Part shown: piece by piece, positions 6,253-12,174 of the stretch
How positions within the stretch are numbered: position 1 is the first letter of the stretch
Layout: the number at the start of each line of letters is the position of its first letter
Source of the DNA: Methylacidiphilaceae bacterium
Lineage (GTDB): Bacteria > Verrucomicrobiota > Verrucomicrobiia > Methylacidiphilales > Methylacidiphilaceae
Direction of reading: 5' to 3'
Length of the DNA: 12,174 nucleotides
Assembly (NCBI GenBank): GCA_028687155.1
Contig: JAQUAR010000019.1
Span: 1-12,174 of the forward strand
The notes under the pieces: model-generated
Databases searched by the model: none
What the model saw: the letters and a program-made list of their open reading frames with translations, nothing else
Told to the model about the DNA's origin: nothing
Position numbers and translations under genes: made by a program

Positions 6253-8355
6253 ATGAAGTTAGCGCCCAGAGCTAGAGAGGGCGCTCCTCTCGCCGAGCTG
6301 ACGAACATCGCTTTGGTGGGCAACCCGAATAGCGGCAAGTCCACTCTGTTCAACGCCCTGACGGGCTTGCGGCAGAAGGTCGCCAACTATCCCGGCGTTA
6401 CGATCGAGAAGAAAATTGGGTTTTTCTTCGACCTGCATGGTCGGAAGTGTCAGTTGATTGATCTTCCAGGTACTTATTCCTTGCTGCCGAGCGCCCCGGA
6501 CGAAGAAATCACTTGCGAGGTTCTCTTTGGGACACGTCCCGATACTCCCGTGCCAGACGCGGTCATCTGCGTTGTCGACGCCACCCATTTGGAGCGGAGC
6601 CTCTACTTGGTTGCGCAGGTGCTGGATTTGGGGCTTCCGGCAATCGTCATGCTAAACATGATGGATCTCCTGGAGGCAGGAGGAGACAGTCTCGACATTG
6701 CTGTGCTCTCGGCAAAGCTAGGGTGTCCCGTGATCCCGTGCCAGGCGTCGAGGCGGAAGGGATTGGTCGAGCTTCGCGCAGCTCTGTCGCATGAGCTTGC
6801 TCCGGGCCGTCCGGTTTGCCGGCGGTGCCCTGCTGCGGTCGAGGAGGCACTGGCGAGAATCGCTGGTGACTTTCCCGAGGAGAGGGTGGAGAGGAGGGCC
6901 CTCTGCGCGCTCATCCTGGGTGCTCCCGATCCCCGGCGTCTGGCCGAGGTGCTGGCCGTGACTCATCTATTACCCGCGCTGCGGGAAGAGCAGGAGAGGC
7001 TCGAAGGAAAGATGCCGGATTGGCGGCAGCAGACGATTGCCATGCGTCAGAGCGAGATTCGCACGCTCACCGGCGAGGTTTTGCAAAAATCTCCCGTGAT
7101 CGCCAAAAGTGCGACCGACTGGCTGGATCATTGGGTGACTCATCCATTCGTGGGCTGGTTGGTTTTCCTGGGGATCATGGGCACCATGTTTCTTGCGGTA
7201 TTCGAGGTGGGTGCGGGTCCCAAGGACGCCATCAACGCTCTCTTCTCGGTTCTCTCGGCAAGGCTGGAGAAGATCTTACCCGCCGGGGACTTGCGCGACC
7301 TGTTGACCGAAGGGGTGATCGGAGGAGCCGGGAACGTCATCGTCTTTCTGCCGCAAATCCTCGTCCTCTTTTTCTTCTTAGGCCTGCTGGAAGACAGCGG
7401 CTATATGGCGCGTGCCGCTTTCCTCATGGATAAGGTGATGAGCCGAGTCGGCCTGCAAGGGAAAGCATTCATACCCCTGCTGGCCAGTCATGCTTGCGCC
7501 ATCCCTGGCATTCTTTCGGCTCGAACCCTTTCCGACCCTGGCGATCGGATGGTCACCATTCTGGTGGCGCCGTTTGCGAGCTGCTCGGCGCGGTTACCGG
7601 TCTATGTGCTCATGATTGCGGCGTTTTTCGGCGGCCGCCCGGGAGCCGGCGTAGCAGAGGCAGGGATCGTAATGTCTCTCTATCTTCTGGGTCTGGCGAC
7701 CGCCTTCGGGTTCGCCTGGCTCTTTAAGAACAGCCTCTTTCGAGGTCGGCCAGCTCCACTGGTCTTGGAACTGCCTCCCTACCGCAGACCTTCGCTTCGA
7801 ACGATCGGGACGCAAATGCTCTCCCGAGCAGGCGCATTTCTTCGCCGCGCGGGAACCACGATCGTCGCCATCTCTGTGATTCTCTGGTGGCTGACCGCCT
7901 ATCCGAAGGTTCCCGGCGTAGATCAGTCGGCTCAGCTGGCGGGCAGCTTTGCCGGGCGGATCGGTCACTTTATCGAGCCGGTGATTCGGCCTCTTGGTTT
8001 TAATTGGAAGATCGGCATCGGCTTGATCAGCGCGCAGGCGGCGAGGGAAAATTTCGTCAGCACCATCGGCGTCCTCTATGCCGGCAAATCCAAAGGCGAG
8101 GCAGAGCCGATCCCGTTATCCCGGGCACTGTTGACGGATCGTTGGCCGGATGGCCAGCCCGTCTTCACTCCTCTGGTCTGTCTGACCATCATGCTCTTCT
8201 TCGTCTTTTCCCTCCAGTGCGTCAGTACCGTCGTCGCCGTACGCCGGGAGACCGGATCCTGGCGATGGGCGTTTTTTCAATTTGGCTATATGACGTTCTT
8301 CGCCTATGCTGTATGTCTGGCCGTTTATCAGGCAGGCCGGGCATGCGGCCTGTAA
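6253..8355 (+). CDS. feoB: Ferrous iron transport protein B (FeoB)
   Basis: This 700-residue inner-membrane ferrous-iron transporter has an N-terminal GTPase domain. G1 is GNPNSGKS (23-30), the G2 Thr50 lies in NYPGVT, G3 is DLPG (70-73), and G4 is NMMD (135-138). A helical spacer domain runs to about residue 285. The membrane core then begins near WVTHPFVGWLVFLG. Its first gate segment carries LEDSGYMARAAFLMD and HACAIPGILSARTL (about 413-426). The second gate carries SAQAARENFVSTIGVLYAG, with closing helices up to YMTFFAYAVCLAVYQAG. Length and order match complete FeoB proteins. It starts three bases after feoA; AGGAG lies directly against the ATG, which is unusually close and suggests translational coupling. 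It is followed by the small cysteine-bearing membrane protein. Confidence 0.97.
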   Translation: MKLAPRAREGAPLAELTNIALVGNPNSGKSTLFNALTGLRQKVANYPGVTIEKKIGFFFDLHGRKCQLIDLPGTYSLLPSAPDEEITCEVLFGTRPDTPVPDAVICVVDATHLERSLYLVAQVLDLGLPAIVMLNMMDLLEAGGDSLDIAVLSAKLGCPVIPCQASRRKGLVELRAALSHELAPGRPVCRRCPAAVEEALARIAGDFPEERVERRALCALILGAPDPRRLAEVLAVTHLLPALREEQERLEGKMPDWRQQTIAMRQSEIRTLTGEVLQKSPVIAKSATDWLDHWVTHPFVGWLVFLGIMGTMFLAVFEVGAGPKDAINALFSVLSARLEKILPAGDLRDLLTEGVIGGAGNVIVFLPQILVLFFFLGLLEDSGYMARAAFLMDKVMSRVGLQGKAFIPLLASHACAIPGILSARTLSDPGDRMVTILVAPFASCSARLPVYVLMIAAFFGGRPGAGVAEAGIVMSLYLLGLATAFGFAWLFKNSLFRGRPAPLVLELPPYRRPSLRTIGTQMLSRAGAFLRRAGTTIVAISVILWWLTAYPKVPGVDQSAQLAGSFAGRIGHFIEPVIRPLGFNWKIGIGLISAQAARENFVSTIGVLYAGKSKGEAEPIPLSRALLTDRWPDGQPVFTPLVCLTIMLFFVFSLQCVSTVVAVRRETGSWRWAFFQFGYMTFFAYAVCLAVYQAGRACGL

Positions 8356-8392
8356 TGAGCCTGGAATTGGGCGATAATGACGGCCGGGCGAC

Positions 8393-8397
8393 GAGGA
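8393..8397 (+). promoter_or_regulatory. Shine-Dalgarno fixing the GTG start at 8404
   Basis: GAGGA lies six bases before the GTG at 8404. The in-frame ATG at 8377 has no comparable site, so this element favours the shorter 53-residue product. Confidence 0.6.
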
Positions 8398-8403
8398 AGA
8401 AAC

Positions 8404-8565
8404 GTGGAAGGGAACTGGCAGCAATGGGTGGCTTTGCTCCTGGTAGGGGTTAGCCTCCTCTACATCATGCGAGATTTCGCGCGATCCATGCGGAACCGGA
8501 AGGGTTGCTGCGGCTCGTGCCCGCCGGTTCAGTCTGCGCAGAAGCGGGGATCAGAAAGGGCGTAG
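8404..8565 (+). CDS. FeoB-associated Cys-rich small membrane protein
   Basis: This 53-residue protein has one predicted membrane helix (about residues 8-21), a basic stretch (RDFARSMRNRK), and then a CCGSC cluster with Cys35, Cys36 and Cys39 near the C terminus. This layout, directly after feoB, matches the FeoB-associated Cys-rich membrane protein group. A role as a FeoC-like accessory or metal/redox site is inference. The GTG start was chosen for its ribosome site; starting at the ATG at 8377 would add nine polar residues (MTAGRRGRN) not expected in the family. It begins 48 bases after the feoB stop and is probably the last gene of the feo unit. Confidence 0.72.
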   Translation: MEGNWQQWVALLLVGVSLLYIMRDFARSMRNRKGCCGSCPPVQSAQKRGSERA

Positions 8566-8581
8566 CCCGTGCTGGTTGGCA

Positions 8582-8598
8582 GCCTCGGCGCACGAGGC
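8582..8598 (+). repeat. Perfect 6-bp hairpin between the feo unit and rpsA
   Basis: GCCTCG (8582-8587) and CGAGGC (8593-8598) are perfect inverted repeats around a five-base loop. No T run follows, so it does not qualify as a standard intrinsic terminator. It lies 17 bases after the stop of the cysteine-bearing protein and could protect the 3' end of the feo message. Confidence 0.35.
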
Positions 8599-8625
8599 GG
8601 CGTGGAATCGGTGGATCACAAGAGA

Positions 8626-8642
8626 TTTTAATCAGTTTTAAT
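8626..8642 (+). promoter_or_regulatory. AT-rich direct repeat upstream of rpsA, possible tandem -10 elements
   Basis: TTTTAAT occurs at 8626-8632 and 8636-8642, exactly ten bases apart, in otherwise GC-rich DNA. Either TTTAAT could act as a -10 box giving a 5' leader of roughly 10-20 bases. No good -35 is seen at the right distance. AAGGA (8645-8649) is the ribosome site for rpsA. Confidence 0.3.
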
Positions 8643-8658
8643 AGAAGGACGGAAGAGA

Positions 8659-10350
8659 ATGAGATTGGAAGCGACGGAGCAAGGAGTGCTGGCAACCTTT
8701 CCGGTGTTTGCGGAAGAAAGTCTGGTGAAAGGACGGGTCGTGGAGAGGGGCGCGAAGAGCGTCCTGATCGATATCGGCTACAAATCCGAGGGAGTCGTAC
8801 CGCTGGAGGAGTTCGAAGATCCGGCGGCGGTCCAGGTTGGCGATGAGGTGGAGGTCCTTCTCGAACATCTCGAAGATGAAGAAGGGAACGTCGTTCTCTC
8901 CAAGCAGAAAGCCGCCCAAAAACAAAATTGGGACAAGGTCGTCAAAATCTATCAGGCGGGCGGAACGGTTGAGGGGAAGGTTCGTGGAATCGTCAAAGGC
9001 GGGTTGATGCTGAATGTTGGGGTGGAAGCCTTTCTCCCTTCTTCCCAAATCGATATCAACGCCCCGAGGAATCTCCGGGATTTCGAGGATAAGACTCTCG
9101 TTTGCAAGATCGTCAAGCTCAATGAAGAGCGTCGTAGCGTCGTTCTCTCCCGCCGGGAATTGGTGGAAGCGGAGAGGGCAGAAAAGCGCGCACGGTTTCT
9201 CGAGACGGTGGAAAAAGGCCGCGTGGTCAAGGGAATCGTCAAAAACCTCACCGATTTCGGCGCATTCATCGATCTGGATGGAATCGACGGCCTTTTGCAT
9301 ATCACCGACATGAGCTGGCGGCGGCTCTCGCATCCTTCGCAGCTCTTGTCCGTGGGACAGGAAGTCGAGGTCATGGTCATTGACGTCGATCGGGAGAAGG
9401 AAAGAATCTCGCTGGGTCTCAAGCAGAAGTCCGAAAATCCTTGGGAAAAGATCGCCGAGAAGTTCCCGATCCAATCGAAGATCAGCGGGAAGGTGACGAA
9501 TTTGACGGCATACGGCGCCTTCGTTGAGCTCGAACCGGGGATCGAGGGACTGGTTCATGTCTCGGAGATGTCCTGGACGAAACGGATCACGCGGCCTGCA
9601 GAGCTTCTTTCCGTCGGGCAGGAGGTGGAGGTGGTCGTCCTGGATGTCAATCGCGAGGAACAAAAGATCTCCTTGAGCCTGCGGGCTCTCGAGGTTAACC
9701 CGTGGGAGAAGATCGCCGATCAGTATCCCGTCGGATCGACGGTAAAGGGAACCGTCCGCACCTTCACGGCGTACGGCACGTTTGTCGAGCTCCAGGAAGG
9801 AATCGACGGGTTCATTCATGTCAATGACCTGTCCTGGACGAGAAAAATCAACCACCCATCGGAGGTCTTCAAGAAGGGGGATCCCGTCGAGGCGAAGGTG
9901 TTGGAGATCGATTGGCCGAATCAAAAGATCCTCCTTGGAGTCAAGCAGCTCGCCGATGACCCTTGGAAGAGTCTCGCTTCCCGATACAAGGTGGGGGAGA
10001 TCGTCACGGGGAAGGTGAGCAAGATCGCCAGCTTTGGCGCCTTCGTTCAGTTGGATGGTGAAATCGATGGATTGGTCCACATTTCGCAGATCAGTAATGA
10101 CCGGATCGCCAAGGTGAAAGATGTCCTGAAAGTAGGACAGGAAGTCCAGGCTCGCATTGTCAAGATTGAGCCTGAGGAGAGGCGAATCGGTCTTTCCATC
10201 AAGGCCCTGGCCTATTCCGATGAGCAGATGGAAAAGGAGCGGGAGAAGTTGGATCTTTCTCGTCCTGGCGAGGAACTCGGCTCGATGGAGGATGCCTTTT
10301 CGCGCGCCGAGGAGGACTATCGCCCCGGCGACTCGAGCAGACGCAGTTAA
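8659..10350 (+). CDS. rpsA: 30S ribosomal protein S1
   Basis: This 563-residue protein has six S1-type OB-fold RNA-binding repeats, starting at about residues 22, 106, 187, 273, 360 and 448. The last four repeats are the clearest, each carrying the G-x-V...(Y/F)GAFV-L-G-I-G-(L/F)-(L/V)HV/I pattern and ending in a VDxxxxxISL-like strand. S1 sits on the 30S subunit and helps mRNAs with weak Shine-Dalgarno sites or structured leaders to load; it is usually essential. The length matches six-repeat S1 proteins. The acidic tail after about residue 520 is variable in the family. The ATG at 8659 has AAGGA nine bases upstream. It lies downstream of the feo unit, while many bacteria have rpsA next to cmk or plsC. 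Confidence 0.97.
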   Translation: MRLEATEQGVLATFPVFAEESLVKGRVVERGAKSVLIDIGYKSEGVVPLEEFEDPAAVQVGDEVEVLLEHLEDEEGNVVLSKQKAAQKQNWDKVVKIYQAGGTVEGKVRGIVKGGLMLNVGVEAFLPSSQIDINAPRNLRDFEDKTLVCKIVKLNEERRSVVLSRRELVEAERAEKRARFLETVEKGRVVKGIVKNLTDFGAFIDLDGIDGLLHITDMSWRRLSHPSQLLSVGQEVEVMVIDVDREKERISLGLKQKSENPWEKIAEKFPIQSKISGKVTNLTAYGAFVELEPGIEGLVHVSEMSWTKRITRPAELLSVGQEVEVVVLDVNREEQKISLSLRALEVNPWEKIADQYPVGSTVKGTVRTFTAYGTFVELQEGIDGFIHVNDLSWTRKINHPSEVFKKGDPVEAKVLEIDWPNQKILLGVKQLADDPWKSLASRYKVGEIVTGKVSKIASFGAFVQLDGEIDGLVHISQISNDRIAKVKDVLKVGQEVQARIVKIEPEERRIGLSIKALAYSDEQMEKEREKLDLSRPGEELGSMEDAFSRAEEDYRPGDSSRRS

Positions 10351-10553
10351 AGATGGGTCGTCTCGGCCGTGGGACGCTAGATTACTCTTGCGACTCCCTT
10401 TTCAGCCCCAACAAGAGAGGTGCGCGTCCGTCGTGACCTTTCTCGGTAGGTCATCTGCCTATGCGAAGTAGGCAGATGACTGATAGGTAATGCGGGGAAA
10501 TCCTGCAGCTTTTGCGCTTGTTGCGCTCCTTCTGGTTGTCCTAACATGCGTGC
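10351..10553. other. Intergenic region between rpsA and the ba3 oxidase operon
   Basis: This 203-base stretch has no credible reading frame. It contains a perfect 12-bp inverted repeat (10450-10480). Near its right end TAACAT (10542-10547) could be a -10 box for the oxidase operon, with TTGTTG (10518-10523) as a poor -35 at 18 bases. If used, transcription would start at or beside the ATG at 10554. Confidence 0.5.
10450..10480 (+). repeat. Perfect 12-bp inverted repeat (hairpin) downstream of rpsA
   Basis: GTCATCTGCCTA (10450-10461) is exactly complementary to TAGGCAGATGAC (10469-10480), with a seven-base loop TGCGAAG; one further G-T pair is possible outside. It begins 99 bases after the rpsA stop and ends 73 bases before the oxidase operon. 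There is no T run on the + strand and no clear one on the - strand, so it is not a textbook terminator. It may still end or stabilise the rpsA transcript, or be an operator or dispersed repeat unit. Confidence 0.75.
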
Positions 10554-10808
10554 ATGCTGGAGCATCCGGAGCATGGAGGGCGGATCGAAGGTAAGCTCGT
10601 AGCGGTCTTGCTCCTCTTTCTGATCGCCACCGCTCCGGTCGTCTTCTTGGGATGGGGGTTCCTCAATGCGCTTCTGGAGGCGCAAGGAGGTGTCAACGCC
10701 GGAATCGGTTCTCTCCTTTGCTTGGGACTTTTCTTTCTTCTCGCACTGCTCTTTGGCCGGTTCCTTCTTCGCTATTCGGAGGTCAGTGATGAGTCAAAAC
10801 GAGGCTGA
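10554..10808 (+). CDS. Small two-helix membrane protein at the head of the ba3 oxidase operon
   Basis: This 84-residue protein is not recognised. It has a short polar start (MLEHPEHGGRIEGK) and two predicted membrane helices (about 15-40 and 47-73), with a charged tail (RYSEVSDESKRG). No metal-binding motif is apparent apart from two His residues near the N terminus. It overlaps the next gene, subunit IIa, by 20 bases, so the two are very probably cotranscribed and perhaps translationally coupled. A structural or assembly role for the oxidase is inferred from position only. The ATG at 10554 has no Shine-Dalgarno, which fits either a leaderless message or a misplaced start; no better in-frame start is seen before the first helix. 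Confidence 0.65.
   Translation: MLEHPEHGGRIEGKLVAVLLLFLIATAPVVFLGWGFLNALLEAQGGVNAGIGSLLCLGLFFLLALLFGRFLLRYSEVSDESKRG
10778..10783 (+). promoter_or_regulatory. Strong Shine-Dalgarno fixing the start of subunit IIa
   Basis: GGAGGT ends five bases before the ATG at 10789, inside the end of the preceding gene. It rules out the longer in-frame reading that begins near 10666. Confidence 0.75.
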
Positions 10809-10932
10809 GAAATCCGAGAAGATGCCGGAGGAAGTTCCGCCTCCTCTCGGCACGATGTTCGTTCTCATCCTATTCCTGGTGGTCCTGGCTGGGATGTGGT
10901 CTTACATGTATATGGAAATGGTGACTAGGTAA
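10789..10932 (+). CDS. ba3-type cytochrome c oxidase subunit IIa-like protein
   Basis: This 47-residue protein has a charged, Pro-rich N terminus (residues 1-20) and one predicted helix (about 22-42), ending in YMEMVTR. Small single-helix subunits of this kind (34 residues in the Thermus ba3 enzyme) pack against subunits I and II and replace the missing second helix of subunit II. The PPLGTMFVLILFLVVLA segment resembles that family. Its position directly before subunit II supports the call strongly, while the short sequence supports it only moderately. The start is fixed by GGAGGT at 10778-10783. It overlaps the preceding gene by 20 bases and is followed by subunit II after eight bases. Confidence 0.75.
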   Translation: MSQNEAEKSEKMPEEVPPPLGTMFVLILFLVVLAGMWSYMYMEMVTR

Positions 10933-10940
10933 GGGGAGTC

Positions 10941-11435
10941 ATGGAGACACTCGCCGAGAAACTGGAAAAAGGTTACATCTGGCTATCGGTCATCGTCCTG
11001 GTCGCCTTCGTCGCGGCTATTACCTACTCTTCGGTCGTCCTGGCGATCGTGGTTCCGGGCAACGACGGGCAGATCGTTCCGAAGCCGGGGGAAACCCTCT
11101 TCGCGGCCGTCAGCCGGACCAAGCCCTTCGATCAGCCGGGCGTGCGCCAAACGGGTCCCGGTACCTACGACGTCGTTATCCTGGGGCAAGCCTGGATGTT
11201 CAACCCGGGGGCAATCGATCTGCCCGTAGGAGCGGAAGTCACCTTTCTGGCAACCTCCATCGACATCGACCATGGGCTCTACATCCCGGGCACGACCGTG
11301 AACATCATGCTCTTGCCGGGCCAGATTGCGAAACAGAAGTACCGGTTCACCCGTCCGGGAGAGTATCGGATCATCTGTCATGAGTATTGTGGAATGCTCC
11401 ATCATCAGATGACCGGAACGCTCACGGTCAAGTAG
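10941..11435 (+). CDS. cbaB: ba3-type cytochrome c oxidase subunit II (CuA subunit)
   Basis: This 164-residue protein has a single N-terminal membrane helix (about 13-37) and a periplasmic cupredoxin domain that takes electrons from a soluble donor to the binuclear CuA centre. All expected CuA ligands are present: His111 in DHGLYIPG, Cys146 and Cys150 in CHEYCG, His154 and Met157 in HHQM, with Glu148 placed as the backbone-carbonyl ligand. One anchoring helix instead of two, and the length of about 165 residues, are characteristic of the ba3 (B-type) oxidases and not of the aa3 type. AAGG lies six bases before the ATG. Subunit I starts 12 bases after its stop. The symbol follows the Thermus naming and is used by analogy. 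Confidence 0.93.
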   Translation: METLAEKLEKGYIWLSVIVLVAFVAAITYSSVVLAIVVPGNDGQIVPKPGETLFAAVSRTKPFDQPGVRQTGPGTYDVVILGQAWMFNPGAIDLPVGAEVTFLATSIDIDHGLYIPGTTVNIMLLPGQIAKQKYRFTRPGEYRIICHEYCGMLHHQMTGTLTVK

Positions 11436-11447
11436 GAAGAGGACGAC

Positions 11448-12174
11448 ATGCCCGCAGCCGAAGCCAGAGTCACGATCGTCGAAAATCCTTCCGGATACAC
11501 GCTTCCCGAGAGCCATCGGCGTTACCTCTTGTGGAGCATCCTCTTCGGGTTCGCGGCACTCGCCGTGGGCGTGTTTCAGGGCTTTGTGCAAGGGCTCAAT
11601 TACGGTGGGATCAATATTTTCAGCAACCTCCCGGGGATGCGGACCTACTACCAGGGGCTCACCCTTCACGCGGTGCTGAACGTTTTCGTTTTTCCCTTTG
11701 CCGTTTCGAACGGATGGCTCGCGTTGACGGTTGCCCGCAGCTTGGGGAAGAACCTGAACGGCTTTCTCCTGGCGCTCTCCTTTTGGCTCTTGGTCGGTGG
11801 AAGCGTCCTCGGCGGCTACGCGATCCTTGCCGGGAAGGCGAGCGTTCTCTACACCTTTTATCCCCCCCTTCGGGCAGAGTGGACCTTCTACGCGGGGGCG
11901 GTCCTGCTCGTCTTGAGCACCTGGACGACTTCTGCGGCGCAGATCCTGGCCCTTTCTTCCTGGAAAAGGGAGCATCCAGGCGAGCGGGTTCCGCTGCTCG
12001 CCTTCGTCTCGGTCGCCACTTACGTGATGTGGGATATCGCCTCCATGGGAGTAGCGATCGAGGTGCTCGGCCTTCTTCTTCCCTGGTCGCTCAATCTCCT
12101 GCCGGGCTCCGACCCGCTCTTGAGCCGCGCGCTTTTCTGGTTTACCGGCCACCAGATCGTCTACTTCTGGCTCC
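11448..12174 (+). CDS. cbaA: ba3-type cytochrome c oxidase subunit I, N-terminal part
   Basis: The first 242 residues of the haem-copper oxidase catalytic subunit are present; the gene runs off the right edge with no stop. YYQGLTLHAVLN supplies His74, a predicted low-spin haem ligand. VLYTFYPPLRAEW follows in the position expected for ba3 enzymes. FTGHQIVYFW supplies His235 (a CuB ligand) and Tyr239, the tyrosine cross-linked to it in this superfamily. These fall two residues later than in the Thermus ba3 enzyme, consistent with the same subfamily. The protein reduces oxygen and pumps protons in the inner membrane; B-type enzymes have high oxygen affinity. The ATG at 11448 is preceded by GAGGA with four bases of spacing. 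The remaining CuB and haem ligands lie beyond the window. Confidence 0.93.
   Translation, partial: MPAAEARVTIVENPSGYTLPESHRRYLLWSILFGFAALAVGVFQGFVQGLNYGGINIFSNLPGMRTYYQGLTLHAVLNVFVFPFAVSNGWLALTVARSLGKNLNGFLLALSFWLLVGGSVLGGYAILAGKASVLYTFYPPLRAEWTFYAGAVLLVLSTWTTSAAQILALSSWKREHPGERVPLLAFVSVATYVMWDIASMGVAIEVLGLLLPWSLNLLPGSDPLLSRALFWFTGHQIVYFWL

Noticed and set aside
8355..8453. A short frame starting at the ATG overlapping the feoB stop
   Set aside because: It has no helix or motif, runs out of frame with the cysteine-bearing gene and lacks a ribosome site.
8638..10080. A 480-codon open frame on the - strand opposite rpsA
   Set aside because: It mirrors the strong codon bias of rpsA, has a repetitive Asp/Leu/Arg-rich composition that follows the S1 repeats, and shows no family motif.
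10666..10788. Upstream in-frame extension of subunit IIa
   Set aside because: It lies wholly within the 84-residue gene in another frame, and GGAGGT directly before the ATG at 10789 marks the true start.
10983..12152. A 389-codon open frame on the - strand opposite the oxidase genes
   Set aside because: The peptide is hydrophilic and motif-free, while the + strand encodes subunits II and I with all expected metal ligands.
1..12174. CRISPR arrays, insertion sequences, tRNA or rRNA genes
   Set aside because: Reading both strands showed no regularly spaced repeats, transposase motifs, terminal inverted repeats or tRNA-like cloverleaf. By eye this cannot exclude very short or diverged elements.

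Overview
The window is a GC-rich bacterial chromosome segment, densely packed with genes on the + strand and with one small gene on the - strand. Nearly all of it is ordinary conserved function. The gene set (glycogen debranching, aroA-cmk fusion, plsC, feoAB, rpsA, ba3-type terminal oxidase) points to a Gram-negative aerobe able to respire at low oxygen. An acidophilic or thermophilic Verrucomicrobiota such as the Methylacidiphilaceae would fit, but that is an inference from gene style and not proven by any marker here.

Layout: (1) 1-1218, the C-terminal two thirds or so of a bacterial amylo-alpha-1,6-glucosidase, cut by the left edge. (2) 1259-2377, a 3-hydroxyisobutyryl-CoA hydrolase-type crotonase with its catalytic Glu and Asp. 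(3) 2407-2751 on the - strand, a 114-residue four-helix membrane protein of unknown role, tail to tail with the hydrolase. (4) 2752-3071, a roughly 320-base non-coding divergent control region. (5) 3072-5730, a single-chain EPSP synthase/CMP kinase fusion followed by a lysophosphatidate acyltransferase. (6) 5860-8565, a ferrous-iron uptake unit: FeoA, FeoB and a 53-residue cysteine-containing membrane protein. (7) 8659-10350, ribosomal protein S1 with six S1 repeats. (8) 10351-10553, a gap holding a perfect 12-bp hairpin. (9) 10554-12174, the front of a ba3-type cytochrome oxidase operon: an unidentified two-helix protein, subunit IIa, CuA subunit II, and the first 242 residues of subunit I, cut by the right edge.

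Functional reading: aroA-cmk-plsC-rpsA resembles a recurrent bacterial housekeeping neighbourhood, and the feo unit sits inside it between plsC and rpsA. The ba3 genes are tightly coupled, with overlaps or gaps of about 10 bases and good Shine-Dalgarno sites. No mobile element, CRISPR array, tRNA or rRNA gene was found. The most distinctive points are the aroA-cmk fusion with a short and variant kinase part, the placement of feo, two unrecognised small membrane proteins (2407-2751 on the - strand and 10554-10808), the 12-bp hairpin, and two genes (feoA and 10554) whose candidate -10 boxes lie directly before the ATG, which would allow leaderless transcripts.
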